Source: Phycisphaera sp. (GTDB lineage Bacteria; Planctomycetota; Phycisphaerae; Phycisphaerales; Phycisphaeraceae). Taken from it: 64,000 bases of DNA. The position numbers and the translations under genes were made by a program. The stretch lies in NCBI GenBank assembly GCA_016125215.1, contig WGMF01000002.1, positions 62,001 to 126,000 of the forward strand, read 5' to 3'. The notes beneath the pieces were generated by a model. That model was not told where the DNA came from. It worked only from the letters and a program-made list of their open reading frames with translations, and searched no databases. Positions 1-8,640 of this stretch are shown here, in pieces (position 1 is the stretch's first letter; each line of letters starts with the position of its first letter).

Positions 1-1079
1 ATGACGCGCTCGGCGGCTTGTTTGTAGATGTCTTTGGACCAGTTTGTTTTGCTCCAGACCTCGGCCATGATCTCGGAGGCTTGTGATTGCACGTCGTCCT
101 TGGTCTTGCCTGGCGTGAGCAGGTTGAGCAGGGTCTTGTGGTAGGTGGTGATAAAGCCGTAAAGCTCGCGTTGCCAGGGGGCGTATTTGCCGTTGACCGG
201 CCAGATGCGGCCGATGTCGCTGGTGTAGTAGTTGTAGTCGGGCGCACAATCCATCAGGACGATTTCGCCGTCGACAAGTTCCGCGTCATTGCGGTGGTAG
301 TGACCGACGGGCATGTTCTTGCCGGTAGCGACAATCTGCGGGTAGCCCTCACCGGACGAGCCGTGAGAGAGGTAGATGTAACTGGCCAGCGCGGAGAGTT
401 GGCGTTCGATCAGGCCGGGCTTGGTCATACGCATCGCCTCGGTGACGGCCAGCGCGGAGAGGTGCCCCGCGCGACGCATGATTTCGATTTCCTGTGCGCT
501 CTTGACCCGGCGCATCTCGGCGACGATCTGCGTGAGGGGCTGGATCGTGATCTTCGGGAAGCGCAGCTGGACGAGTGAAGCGAGCTGTTGGGCATCCGAT
601 GGCCGACCGTCCCAGGGGTGGGCGGTGCGCTGGCTTGCGTAGTGTGCCGCCTCGAAGCGCGTACGGCAGGGCAGTTCGTCCTCTGCGTCCTGGAGGTAGA
701 GCTTGGTCACGCTTTTAAGGTCGCTGTCCAGTTCAGAAAGTTCGCGTACGGCGTCGAGACCCGTGTTAGAAAGAATGATGTCCGTGTCCTCCACTCCCAG
801 GCCCACGTCCTCGGGGTGCTTGTTCACGTCTCGGTGGCCAATGTAGAGCGTGGTCTTTCTGTTCCGAGCATCGATGAGCAGCATAGCCCCGGCGATCTCG
901 ACGCCAGAGAAGTAGAAGAAAGTCTTGGACTGCAAAAAGCGCGGCCCCCAGGGTTCGAGCCGACCACGCAGGAGGACGCAGGCCTCCTGGCCAACCTTCT
1001 CCATCAGGCAAGATCGTCGCCGGGCAAACTCGGTGGGGGTGAAGTGCTTCTGGAAATAGCGTGCGTCGGCCTGGGCCAT
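1..1079 (-). CDS. Xaa-Pro aminopeptidase (M24), 3' end outside window
   Basis: Metallopeptidase of the creatinase/aminopeptidase P fold, expected to remove N-terminal residues preceding proline. The frame opens at ATG 1079 and stays open to the window edge (359 codons), so the C-terminus is missing. The N-terminal half matches an aminopeptidase P N-domain (the protein begins MAQADARYFQKHF and contains the stretch FYFSGVEIAGAMLLI). Near positions 180-260 the encoded MDCAPDYNYYTSDIGRIW supplies the first two metal-ligand aspartates of the M24 site (D-x-A and S-D-I). The remaining His/Glu ligands would lie beyond position 1. The gene is divergent from ilvC across 146 bp. Family assignment is firm; the physiological substrate is unknown. 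Confidence 0.85.
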   Translation of the reverse strand, partial: MAQADARYFQKHFTPTEFARRRSCLMEKVGQEACVLLRGRLEPWGPRFLQSKTFFYFSGVEIAGAMLLIDARNRKTTLYIGHRDVNKHPEDVGLGVEDTDIILSNTGLDAVRELSELDSDLKSVTKLYLQDAEDELPCRTRFEAAHYASQRTAHPWDGRPSDAQQLASLVQLRFPKITIQPLTQIVAEMRRVKSAQEIEIMRRAGHLSALAVTEAMRMTKPGLIERQLSALASYIYLSHGSSGEGYPQIVATGKNMPVGHYHRNDAELVDGEIVLMDCAPDYNYYTSDIGRIWPVNGKYAPWQRELYGFITTYHKTLLNLLTPGKTKDDVQSQASEIMAEVWSKTNWSKDIYKQAAERV

Positions 1080-1225
1080 AGTGGGGGACTCTCTCAATGG
1101 GGTCATCATGGGGGAAGTTGAACCACCACTGTACCGACAGGGTTCGGGATGTCATGTTTGACCGGTCATCCCGTGGCTTGTAACGTGGTCCGTCTTTTCC
1201 AAAAGGCCCCCACGGAGACCAAGAC

Positions 1226-2230
1226 ATGGCCATCAAAACGCTCTACGACAAAGACGGCTCACTCGCCCCGCTGCAGGGCAAGACCGTCGCGGTGATCGGG
1301 TACGGCTCGCAGGGCCACGCCCACGCACAGAACCTGCGTGACTCGGGCGTCAAGGTCATCGTCGCCAACCGGCGTGACTCAGCCAACGGCAAGCTTGCCA
1401 TCGAGCACGGTTTCGACCCCATGAGCGTCGAGGACGCGACCAAGAAGGCCGACGTGCTGATCGTCACGCTGCCCGACGAGGTCCAGCCGAACGTGTACGA
1501 AAAGTCGATCAAGCCGAACCTGCGCAAAGGGATGGTGTGGGGTTCGACGCACGGGTTCAATATCCACTTCAAGACGGTCGCATTGCCCAACGATGTTGAC
1601 GTCATCATGGTCGCCCCCAAAGGCCCCGGCCACACGGTGCGCAGCGAATACGAGCGAGGCGGCGGCGTGCCGTGCCTGATGGCCGTCCATCAAGACGCCT
1701 CCGGCAAGGCGCAGGACATTGCGATGGCGTGGGCGATCGGCATCGGCGGCGGACGCGCGGGTGTGCTCAAGACCACCTTCAAGGACGAGTGCGAGACCGA
1801 CCTCTTCGGCGAACAGGCGGTGCTCTGCGGCGGCCTGAGCGCGCTCATCAAAGCCGGCTTCGAGACATTGACTGAAGCGGGTTATCCCCCCGAACTCGCA
1901 TACTTTGAAGTCTGCCACGAGCTCAAGCTCATCATCGACCTGATCGTCCGCGGCGGGCTGACCTACATGCGGTACTCGATCTCCAACACCGCTGAGTTCG
2001 GCGACTACCACACCGGGCCGAAGATCGTCACCGAACAGACCAAGGCGACGATGAAACAGGTGCTCAAGGAAATCCAGGACGGCACGTTTGCTAAGACCTT
2101 CCGCGGCGACTACGCCAAGGGTTTTGCGTGGTTCAAGGCCCAGAAGGAAAAGGACTACAACCACGGCGTGGAGAAGGTCGGACGCGGGCTGCGCCGCATG
2201 ATGCCGTGGATCAAGCCGGTGGAGATGTGA
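1226..2230 (+). CDS. ilvC: Ketol-acid reductoisomerase
   Basis: NAD(P)H-dependent isomeroreductase of valine, leucine and isoleucine synthesis, converting 2-acetolactate to 2,3-dihydroxyisovalerate. The 334-aa length is that of class I enzymes. Residues 19-40 hold the Rossmann motif ([19 protein letters not shown]), followed by the cofactor-specifying loop [10 protein letters not shown]. The knotted C-terminal helical domain carries the magnesium-binding acidic residues ([12 protein letters not shown], then [10 protein letters not shown]). The upstream bases CGGAGACC give a plausible ribosome site for ATG 1226. The amidoligase-type cassette follows in the same direction after 59 bp, so co-transcription is possible, but no functional link is known. 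No leader attenuator or riboswitch is evident in the 146 bp upstream. Confidence 0.97.
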   Translation: MAIKTLYDKDGSLAPLQGKTVAVIGYGSQGHAHAQNLRDSGVKVIVANRRDSANGKLAIEHGFDPMSVEDATKKADVLIVTLPDEVQPNVYEKSIKPNLRKGMVWGSTHGFNIHFKTVALPNDVDVIMVAPKGPGHTVRSEYERGGGVPCLMAVHQDASGKAQDIAMAWAIGIGGGRAGVLKTTFKDECETDLFGEQAVLCGGLSALIKAGFETLTEAGYPPELAYFEVCHELKLIIDLIVRGGLTYMRYSISNTAEFGDYHTGPKIVTEQTKATMKQVLKEIQDGTFAKTFRGDYAKGFAWFKAQKEKDYNHGVEKVGRGLRRMMPWIKPVEM

Positions 2231-2289
2231 GCTTTCAAAGTCGATCTTTCTGACTAAGAGCCGCGACCGGGAGGGAGCGGTCTGTTCTC

Positions 2290-3024
2290 ATGGCCACCAG
2301 CGCATCCATCCTCGACTTCCGCATCACGCCGCAGCCGGATGAATCGAGCTGTGGGCCGGCCTGCCTGCATTCGGTCTACCGCTATCTCAATCACGACGCG
2401 ACACTCGAAAAACTCAGGCACGAGATCGAGCAGCTCGAAGAGGGCGGGACGCTCTCGGTCTACCTCGGTTTGCACGCGCTCGACGCCGGCTTCGACGCGA
2501 CGATCTACACCTGCAACCTCCAGATGTTCGACCCGACGTGGTTTGCGCCCCAGACGCTCGGCGCCACGGCGATGCAGGAAAAACTCCGTGCCCAGTTGAA
2601 GCACAGGCGGTCGCACAAGTTCCGCCAGGCCAGCGAGGCGTACATCCGCTTCCTTGACCGCGGCGGCTACCTCTTCATGGAAGACGTGACGGAAGAACTT
2701 TTTCTCTCTCTGTTCAAGCGCCGCCTGCCCGTGATCGTGGGTCTCAGTGCCACCTGGCTCTACCGCGCGATGCGGGAGAGGCCCGACGACAACAAGGACG
2801 ACGACATCGCCGGCTCGCCCCTGGGCCATTTCGTCGTCGTACACGGTGTCGACCCCAGCGCACGCGTCGCGTATATCGCCGACCCCTACCTGCAAAAACC
2901 CTTCCCGGGGGCACACGCCTACACCATCAGCGTCGATCGGCTCATCGGCGCGATCATGCTCGGCATCGTGACGTACGACGCCAAGCTCCTGGTGATCCAA
3001 CCCCGAGCCACAAAGGCGGTCTGA
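2290..3024 (+). CDS. C39-like papain-fold peptidase of the amidoligase cassette
   Basis: A 244-aa cytoplasmic protein without signal peptide or membrane segment. The N-terminus holds the C39-type active-site stretch QPDESSCGPAC, with the oxyanion glutamine at about residue 15 and the nucleophile cysteine at 21. A late GHFVVVHGVD supplies the histidine, and the DP that follows (ADPYLQKP) matches the usual family ending. No ABC-transporter domains are attached, unlike bacteriocin-exporting C39 proteins. The gene is first in a cassette with an ATP-grasp ligase (2 bp downstream), a GCS2-type ligase and an N-formylglutamate amidohydrolase. Peptidases of this sort are known neighbours of such ligases. 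Inference: it cleaves or transfers the peptide product. It could instead be an amide-forming transferase. Confidence 0.8.
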   Translation: MATSASILDFRITPQPDESSCGPACLHSVYRYLNHDATLEKLRHEIEQLEEGGTLSVYLGLHALDAGFDATIYTCNLQMFDPTWFAPQTLGATAMQEKLRAQLKHRRSHKFRQASEAYIRFLDRGGYLFMEDVTEELFLSLFKRRLPVIVGLSATWLYRAMRERPDDNKDDDIAGSPLGHFVVVHGVDPSARVAYIADPYLQKPFPGAHAYTISVDRLIGAIMLGIVTYDAKLLVIQPRATKAV

Positions 3025-3026
3025 GC

Positions 3027-4526
3027 ATGCCCGTGCTCCTGGTCGTCAATAACCCCGACAACTGGCCTCTGTCGCTCAACGGCGTCGAAGTCGTCGCGGC
3101 GCGTCAGTACCTGACCGACCCGGCGTTCAGCAACATGCGCTACGCGCGAGTGTTCAATCTCTGTCGCTCATACAGTTACCAGAGCCTGGGCTACTACGTC
3201 TCGCTCCTCGCCGAGGCGCGCGGCCACAAGCCCCAGCCCGGCGTCACCACCATCCAGGACATCAAGAGCGCCGCCCTGACGCGCGTCATCTCCGACGACC
3301 TGGACCGCCTCATCCAGAAGACGCTCCACCAGGTGCCCGGTGAGTCGTTCACGCTGAGCATCTACTTCGGCCAGACGCTTGCCAAGCGCGACACGCAGCT
3401 CGGGGCACGGCTCTTCGGGCTTTTTCCCTGCCCGATGATGCGCGCGCAATTCTCACGCAAACGCGAGGAGTGGCTGCTCCAGGGCATTCGGCCTATCCCG
3501 GCCAGCGAGCTGAGTGAAACCCACCGCCAGTTCGCGGTCAACGCCGCCAACGAGTTCTTTGCCCGGCGAGACTGGACCGGCCCGCGTGCCAAGCCGCCCC
3601 GCTACCACCTGGCCATCCTCCACGACCCCGCCGAGGAGCAGGGGCCTTCCGATGAAGCGGCCATCAACAAGTTCATCCGGGCGGCGTACCGCCACGAGAT
3701 GGGCGTCGAGCTGATTACCCGTGACGACTTCGGCCGAATCGGTGAGTTCGACGCGCTCTTCATACGCACCACGACCTTCGTCAACCACCACACCTACCGC
3801 TTTGCCAGCCGGGCCGCCGCCGAGGGCCTGGCGGTGATCGACGACCCCGTCTCCATCGCCCGTTGCACCAACAAGGTCTACCTCGCCGAGCGCCTGGCCG
3901 GCAACGACGTGCCGATCCCCAAGACCATGATCGTCCACCGCGACAACACCGACAGCGTGCTCGAAGAGATCGGCTTGCCCTGCGTGCTCAAGCAGCCCGA
4001 CAGCGCTTTTTCGATGGGGGTCGTCAAGGCCCACACCAAGGAGGAATACACGCAAAAGGTCGAGGATTTACTGGAAAACTCAGAGATGGTCGTGGCCCAG
4101 GAGTTTTTGCCCACCGACTACGACTGGCGCGTCGGCGTGCTCGACGGCAAGCCGCTCTATGTCTGTAAGTACTACATGGCACGCAAGCACTGGCAGATCC
4201 TCTCGCGCGATGCGCAGGGCAAGATCGTCACCGGCAACGCCGACTGCCTGGCTGTCGAGGCCGCCCCCAAGCGCGTCGTGGGCACCGCGGTGCGCGCCGC
4301 GAAGTTGATCGGTGACGGCTTGTACGGCGTCGACCTCAAGCAGGTCAACGGTCGGGTTGTGGTCATCGAGGTCAACGACAACCCCAGCCTCGACTCGGGC
4401 GTCGAGGACCGCGTGCTCAAGGACGAGCTATACAACGCGGTCATCCGGTCGTTCATTCGGCGGATCGAGGCCATCCGGGAAGGGGGCAGCCGACGTGGCC
4501 GACGCGCGTCCAATCCCGCTCTTTGA
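3027..4526 (+). CDS. RimK-family ATP-grasp ligase with N-terminal RLAN-type domain
   Basis: ATP-dependent carboxylate-amine/thiol ligase that should join an amino acid to an acyl-phosphate-activated carboxylate. Residues about 1-190 form the RimK-like ATP-grasp N-terminal (RLAN) region, beginning MPVLLVVNNPDNWPL. Residues about 270-485 are the ATP-grasp catalytic domain: CTNKVYLAERL, the ATP-binding lysine in CVLKQPDSAFSMG, VAQEFLPTDYDWRVGV, and the magnesium-ligand ending VIEVNDNPSLDSGVED. At 499 aa it is longer than plain RimK (about 300) because of the N-terminal domain. It starts 2 bp after the peptidase, and its last 32 bp overlap the next ligase, indicating translational coupling. Substrate is unknown. 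Confidence 0.9.
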   Translation: MPVLLVVNNPDNWPLSLNGVEVVAARQYLTDPAFSNMRYARVFNLCRSYSYQSLGYYVSLLAEARGHKPQPGVTTIQDIKSAALTRVISDDLDRLIQKTLHQVPGESFTLSIYFGQTLAKRDTQLGARLFGLFPCPMMRAQFSRKREEWLLQGIRPIPASELSETHRQFAVNAANEFFARRDWTGPRAKPPRYHLAILHDPAEEQGPSDEAAINKFIRAAYRHEMGVELITRDDFGRIGEFDALFIRTTTFVNHHTYRFASRAAAEGLAVIDDPVSIARCTNKVYLAERLAGNDVPIPKTMIVHRDNTDSVLEEIGLPCVLKQPDSAFSMGVVKAHTKEEYTQKVEDLLENSEMVVAQEFLPTDYDWRVGVLDGKPLYVCKYYMARKHWQILSRDAQGKIVTGNADCLAVEAAPKRVVGTAVRAAKLIGDGLYGVDLKQVNGRVVVIEVNDNPSLDSGVEDRVLKDELYNAVIRSFIRRIEAIREGGSRRGRRASNPAL

Positions 4527-5736
4527 GGCTGTGGGCGTCGAGATCGAGCACATGCTCGTAGATAGCCGGACGCTCGACGTGCGCCCCGTGGCCGACGCGC
4601 TTATGCAGCGAGAAGCCGGGCATCTGACTTCAGATGTCGAGTTCGACGACGTGGCGTGGTCGAACGAGCTGGCCATGCACGTGATCGAACTCAAGACCAA
4701 CACGCCGGCAAAAAACCTTGCGTCGTTGAATGGGGTTTTTGAAAAGCACGTCCGCAAGGTTAGCGCCCATGCGCAGGCTCTGGGCACGCGGCTGATGCCC
4801 ACCGCCATGCACCCGTGGATGGACCCGCACAAGGAATTTCAAAGGTGGCCTCACGACAATCACGAAATCTACCGCGCGTTCGACGCGATTTTTGATTGCC
4901 GGGGCCACGGCTGGGCCAACCTCCAGAGCACGCACATCAATCTCCCTTTTGCAAACGATGACGAGTTCGGGAGGCTGCACGCGGCGATCAGGCTGGTGTT
5001 GCCCATGATCCCGGCGCTGGCGGCGTCGTCACCGATTGCCGACGGACGCCGGACGGGGATCATGGATACCCGCCTCGAAACCTACCGCCACAACGCCGAC
5101 CGCGTCCCGAGCGTGGCCGGTTCGGTGATCCCCGAGCCGATCTTCACGATCGAGGAATACCACGAAAAAATCCTCGAACGCATCTACGCCGACATGCAGC
5201 CGATGGACACCGAAGGCATCCTTCGTGACGAGTGGTGCAACTCTCGCGGCGCGATCGCGAGGTTTGTCCGGAACACCATCGAGGTCCGTGTCATCGACGT
5301 GCAGGAATGCCCGAAGATGGATATCGCGATCGCATCGGTAATCGTGCATGCGATACGGTTATTGGTAGAAGAGCGGTGGTGTTCGTATGAAGACCAGAAG
5401 GCGTGGGGGGTAGACCCGCTGGTGAAGCTATTCAACGCCACTGTGCGCGATGCGGACCATACGGTGATTGCGGATTCGGAATTCCTGAGATTATTCGGGG
5501 TCTCGGGGGCGTGCAGCGCGATGGACTTCTGGCGTTGCCTGATCGAAGACGCCCGGTCTTCCAGGTGGGCTTCGACTTTCGCGGACCTGTCACCGCTTGA
5601 GACCTACATCAAGCGGGGCTCGTTGTCGAAAAGGATTCTTGACGCGGTCGGCGAAGTGGAGCCGGCTTCTCTCAAGCGCGTTTACACCGAGCTCTGTGAC
5701 GGTCTCGTGAACACCGAGGTGTTCCGTGGCGAATAA
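4495..5736 (+). CDS. GCS2-type carboxylate-amine ligase (glutamate-cysteine ligase-like)
   Basis: Second ligase of the cassette, 413 aa, of the glutamine-synthetase-fold glutamate-cysteine ligase 2 (YbdK-like) superfamily, which activates a carboxylate with ATP and couples it to an amine. I place the start at GTG 4495 because GGGAAGGGGG lies about 8 bp upstream and homology begins just after it (FEAVGVEIEHMLVD). The frame is open further upstream, but that part is the shadow of the preceding gene. Visible motifs are the N-terminal GVEIEHM strand, the LAMHVIELKT strand, the HGWANLQSTHINL strand with its histidines, and IEVRVIDVQECPKMD. It overlaps the ATP-grasp gene by 32 bp and the amidohydrolase by 11 bp. 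Two different ligases in one operon suggest a product with at least two amide bonds. Confidence 0.85.
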   Translation: MADARPIPLFEAVGVEIEHMLVDSRTLDVRPVADALMQREAGHLTSDVEFDDVAWSNELAMHVIELKTNTPAKNLASLNGVFEKHVRKVSAHAQALGTRLMPTAMHPWMDPHKEFQRWPHDNHEIYRAFDAIFDCRGHGWANLQSTHINLPFANDDEFGRLHAAIRLVLPMIPALAASSPIADGRRTGIMDTRLETYRHNADRVPSVAGSVIPEPIFTIEEYHEKILERIYADMQPMDTEGILRDEWCNSRGAIARFVRNTIEVRVIDVQECPKMDIAIASVIVHAIRLLVEERWCSYEDQKAWGVDPLVKLFNATVRDADHTVIADSEFLRLFGVSGACSAMDFWRCLIEDARSSRWASTFADLSPLETYIKRGSLSKRILDAVGEVEPASLKRVYTELCDGLVNTEVFRGE

Positions 5737-6559
5737 AACCTCAGCGTCCATCCTTGTCACCGTCGAGCACGGGGGGAACGGTGTCCCCAAGGTCTACAGA
5801 CCGCTTTTTGAAGGCCGTGACGCGCAGCGATTGCTCATGTCCCATCGCGGCTACGACCCCGGCTCATTGCACCTCGGGCGGTATCTTGCACGCACTTTCG
5901 ATGCGCCGCTCGTGACCAATACGGTCACGCGCCTGCTCGTCGACCTCAACCGTTCGGTCCACAACAAATCGCTCTTCTCGGAGTTCACCCGGCCGCTGGG
6001 CCTGACCGAGAAGCGCCTGATCCTCGAGCGGGTCTACATCCCGCACCGCCACGATGTCCACGAGGCGCTCGACAAACTCATGCACAACCGCCGGAGGGAG
6101 ACCCGCGTGATCCACCTCGGCGTCCACTCCTTCACGCCGGTGCTCGATGGCAAGAAACGCACCACCGACCTCGGCCTGCTCTACGACCCCCACCGGCAGT
6201 TGGAGAGGGAGTTTTCACAGAGGTGGAAGCAGGCCCTGACGGATATCGCCCCGACCCTCCGCGTGCGGATGAACGATCCCTACCGGGGCAAGTCCGATGG
6301 CCTGACCACATCGCTGCGCCGCTACTATGCGCCCGACCGCTACATGGGCATCGAACTCGAAGTCAACCAGGCACGACTCCAAAATCCCACACGCTTCCCA
6401 CCCTCCCTCGTGCGAGTGATCGTGGATTCTCTGCATTGGGCAGTTGATCTGCGGAGCACTTCCCGCCTCTTCTCCGCGCCCTCTGCGACCTCCGCGGTGA
6501 AATGCTCTCACGTCAGACGTGCGGGATACTCCTCCGGGCACCGGGCAATGAAACGGTAG
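5726..6559 (+). CDS. N-formylglutamate amidohydrolase-family protein
   Basis: A 277-aa member of the N-formylglutamate amidohydrolase (FGase) family, zinc hydrolases that split an N-acyl amino acid amide. The start GTG 5726 lies inside the end of the ligase gene. Conserved elements are VTVEHGGNGVP near the N-terminus, the Asn/Arg stretch VDLNRS, and the histidine strand IHLGVHSFTPV. No hut histidine-degradation genes adjoin it, so an N-formylglutamate role is unlikely; cleavage of the cassette product or its precursor is more plausible. Oddity: conserved sequence ends near residue 240 (VIVDSLHW). The last 35 or so residues are read through a dispersed repeat (6465-6503), and the final 52 bp overlap the convergent desaturase gene. 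Confidence 0.85.
   Translation: MANKTSASILVTVEHGGNGVPKVYRPLFEGRDAQRLLMSHRGYDPGSLHLGRYLARTFDAPLVTNTVTRLLVDLNRSVHNKSLFSEFTRPLGLTEKRLILERVYIPHRHDVHEALDKLMHNRRRETRVIHLGVHSFTPVLDGKKRTTDLGLLYDPHRQLEREFSQRWKQALTDIAPTLRVRMNDPYRGKSDGLTTSLRRYYAPDRYMGIELEVNQARLQNPTRFPPSLVRVIVDSLHWAVDLRSTSRLFSAPSATSAVKCSHVRRAGYSSGHRAMKR
6465..6503. repeat. Dispersed CTCTGCG-type repeat arm inside a gene tail
   Basis: Contains units of CTCTGCG/CTCCGCG with 9-10 bp spacing, ending GCGGTGAAA. Its reverse complement closely matches the outer left arm of the nested inverted repeat at 15201-15239. It encodes part of the non-conserved C-terminal tail of the FGase-family protein. Confidence 0.75.
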
Positions 6560-7617
6560 ACCGGGTCGGCTTTTTGTTTTTTCTGGATGTCCAAAATGAC
6601 GCGCCAGGTATCGAGGAGGCCGCGCGGGCAGGGGGGCAGTTCTTTCCTGATGAGCCGGTGCAGGCGCGGCAGGTTGTAGCACGGCACCGCCGCGAACATG
6701 TGGTGTTCGGTGTGGTAGTTCATGTGCCAGTAGAGGAACTGGAGAAAGGGATTGAGGTAGATCGTTCGGCAGCAGAGGCGGAAGTCGGGCACGTTGTCGA
6801 CCAGACCCACGTGCTGGGACGAGTTGGTGAAGAAGTGCAGCCAGCCTCCGAACATCATGGGGAACGTGACGGTGGGGATGCCCACCAGCCACGCGGGGGT
6901 GTCGAGGATGGCCAGTGTCACGAAGGTCAGCGCGATGAGCGTGTGTCCGAGGAACACGATGCGTTCCCACCGTGTGTAATCGGCCCGGCGCTTCGGGTCG
7001 GTTTCGGGGAAGAGGGAGAGCGACCACTTGTCCGTGGGGAACCGCCCCATCGCCCTGCGGAGTTTGAATCGTGTGTGGTTCCACGGGTGCTTGAGATTGA
7101 TTAGGCCCCACTTCCACATGTTGGTCAGGTTGTAGTGGACGGGCAGGGTGACCTCGAGGTCGTCGGGCGGGTGGAGGGTGTATCTGTGGTGTTCGGTGTG
7201 GCTGGCCCAGAAGTGGTGGTGGTTGTATTGACCGAGAAAAGAGAAGACGCGCAGGAAGAAGCCGTTGAGCCAGCGGGTCTTGAAGACCGAATCGTGGATG
7301 AGTTCGTGGAAGCCGTTGATGAGGAAGTGCCAGAAGTGGCCGTTGATGAAGACGAGCGGTGCGGTGACGTACCACGGCCAGTGGAGGGCGGAGTAGATTG
7401 CGGAGCTGGATGAGAGGGCAAGCAGGCCGAGGAAACCCAGGGTCTGTGCGAAGCCCAGTGCATCGCTGCGTTTGTTGAGTTTGGCCAGTTCCTCGCGGTC
7501 GACTTTGCAGCGGTACCACTTGACGCGCGTCTTGACGGGGGGGACGGTGTAGGCTGGACCTTGCGTGAGGACATCGCTGTCGGCAAAGGCTGTATTGTCG
7601 GCAGGTGTTTGTGCCAT
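6508..7617 (-). CDS. Membrane fatty acid desaturase
   Basis: Integral-membrane di-iron desaturase that introduces a double bond into an acyl chain. ATG 7617 (MAQTPADN) is preferred, giving 369 aa; the frame is open to 7740 but that would run into the divergent regulator. Three histidine boxes are present: HELIHDS, HTEHHRY, and HMNYHTEHHMF near the C-terminus. Hydrophobic hairpins precede the first box and lie between the second and third (FLGHTLIALTFVTLAIL). The spacing fits the FA_desaturase family; carotenoid or sphingolipid desaturases cannot be excluded. It is divergent from an AraC-type regulator with about 100 bp between starts, which suggests regulation by that protein. The 3' end overlaps the convergent FGase gene by 52 bp. 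Confidence 0.9.
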   Translation of the reverse strand: MAQTPADNTAFADSDVLTQGPAYTVPPVKTRVKWYRCKVDREELAKLNKRSDALGFAQTLGFLGLLALSSSSAIYSALHWPWYVTAPLVFINGHFWHFLINGFHELIHDSVFKTRWLNGFFLRVFSFLGQYNHHHFWASHTEHHRYTLHPPDDLEVTLPVHYNLTNMWKWGLINLKHPWNHTRFKLRRAMGRFPTDKWSLSLFPETDPKRRADYTRWERIVFLGHTLIALTFVTLAILDTPAWLVGIPTVTFPMMFGGWLHFFTNSSQHVGLVDNVPDFRLCCRTIYLNPFLQFLYWHMNYHTEHHMFAAVPCYNLPRLHRLIRKELPPCPRGLLDTWRVILDIQKKQKADPVYRFIARCPEEYPARLT

Positions 7618-7717
7618 GGTGGGTTCGGGGATTCGCGAGGGTTCATCAAAAGTTATTTGATTATCTGATGGGTGCCGGGCCTTGTCGTCCGCGTGAGTCG
7701 ACCGTAGGATTTTGAAC

Positions 7718-8596
7718 ATGTCCCCTAAGCCGAGTGTCATCGAACACTACACGGGCCGATCGCGCGTGCTGCCCGAGTTGGCGGTGCTGGGTTACGACTC
7801 GCACGTGGCCGCGAGCCGGCGTCTGGCGGGACACGTCCACCCCGATGCGTATGAGGTCTGCTACATCAGCAAAGGGCAGGTGAGCTGGTGGGTCGGGCGG
7901 GAGGTCTACCGCGTTGGCAAAGGAGATTTGTACATCACCCGTCCCGGCGAGGAGCACGGGGGCGTGGGGTCGATGATGCACACCTGTGAGCTTTACTTTT
8001 TTCAGATCACCTTCCGCAAGGGGCGGGCGTTGCCGGGGTTGACCGCGGAGCAGACCCGACGCATCGCCAAGGCGTTTGCGGGATTCGGGCACCGCTCTTT
8101 CCCGGCTTCCCGCGCGGTGCGCGAGGGGTTTATCAAGATGATGGCTGCCCAGCGGTCGGGCGGTGAGCTGGCCCAGGTCGCGGCACGGTCGGCGCTGCAC
8201 GAGGTGTTGTTGGGCGTGATCGAGGACCACCGACGCGCGGCGCAAAGCCGAACCGGACGTGAGTCGGACAAGAGCGGTGTGGTCCTTGATGCGATGCACT
8301 GGATCGACGCGCACCTGGACCAGAACGCGCGTGTGGAGGAGATCGCCTGCGCGGTGGGATTGGGGGTGAGCCGATTCCACGAGCGTTTCATGGATGAGGT
8401 CGGCTTTTCACCCAACGACTACCGCACCCGTCGGCGTATCGAAGTGGCCAAAGCCATGTTGTGTCAGGGCAATCAGCCGGCGACGCAGATCGCCCTGAGA
8501 CTGGGTTTTACGACGAGCCAGTATTTTGCCACGGTGTTCCGCCGACACACGGGGCTTTCACCGGTGGCGTTTCGTAAAGAGATGTCAGTTGGATGA
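7718..8596 (+). CDS. AraC-family transcriptional regulator with cupin sensor
   Basis: A 292-aa regulator. The N-terminal half is a cupin-type sensor (HVHPDAYEVCYISKGQVSWWVG, then GDLYITRPGEEHGG). Residues about 190-292 are the double helix-turn-helix of AraC/XylS proteins, with VEEIACAVGLGVSRFHERF and the second helix pair ending FATVFRRHTGLSPVAFR. ATG 7718 is chosen over an upstream TTG at 7712 because AGGA lies about 10 bp before it. The gene is divergent from the desaturase, so it may control membrane-lipid desaturation or an unlinked sugar pathway, as many planctomycete AraC proteins do. The effector is unknown. Confidence 0.9.
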   Translation: MSPKPSVIEHYTGRSRVLPELAVLGYDSHVAASRRLAGHVHPDAYEVCYISKGQVSWWVGREVYRVGKGDLYITRPGEEHGGVGSMMHTCELYFFQITFRKGRALPGLTAEQTRRIAKAFAGFGHRSFPASRAVREGFIKMMAAQRSGGELAQVAARSALHEVLLGVIEDHRRAAQSRTGRESDKSGVVLDAMHWIDAHLDQNARVEEIACAVGLGVSRFHERFMDEVGFSPNDYRTRRRIEVAKAMLCQGNQPATQIALRLGFTTSQYFATVFRRHTGLSPVAFRKEMSVG

Positions 8597-8613
8597 TGTC
8601 AGAGATACCCCAT

Positions 8614-8637
8614 ACCAGTCACCAGTCACCAGTCACC
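8614..8637. repeat. 7-bp tandem repeat (ACCAGTC)x3
   Basis: Three perfect consecutive ACCAGTC units plus ACC lie in the 44-bp gap between convergent genes. The period equals that of the array inside guaA (29514-29548), although the unit differs. Confidence 0.8.
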
Positions 8638-8640
8638 CTA

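Noticed and set aside
1379-2164. Minus-strand frame opposite ilvC
   Set aside because: No motifs; ilvC is complete on the other strand.
2265-2282. GACCG/CGGTC hairpin before the C39-like gene as an attenuator
   Set aside because: Only a 5-bp stem, with no T-run and no leader peptide.
2254-3000. Minus-strand frame of 248 codons opposite the C39-like gene
   Set aside because: Composition (Val/Asp/Gly-rich) is that of a GC-rich antisense shadow; the plus-strand protein has clear active-site motifs.
6215-7519. Long open frame of 434 codons antisense-shifted to the desaturase
   Set aside because: Pro/Arg/His-rich translation without any domain. It is the frame-shifted shadow of the histidine-box desaturase on the same strand.
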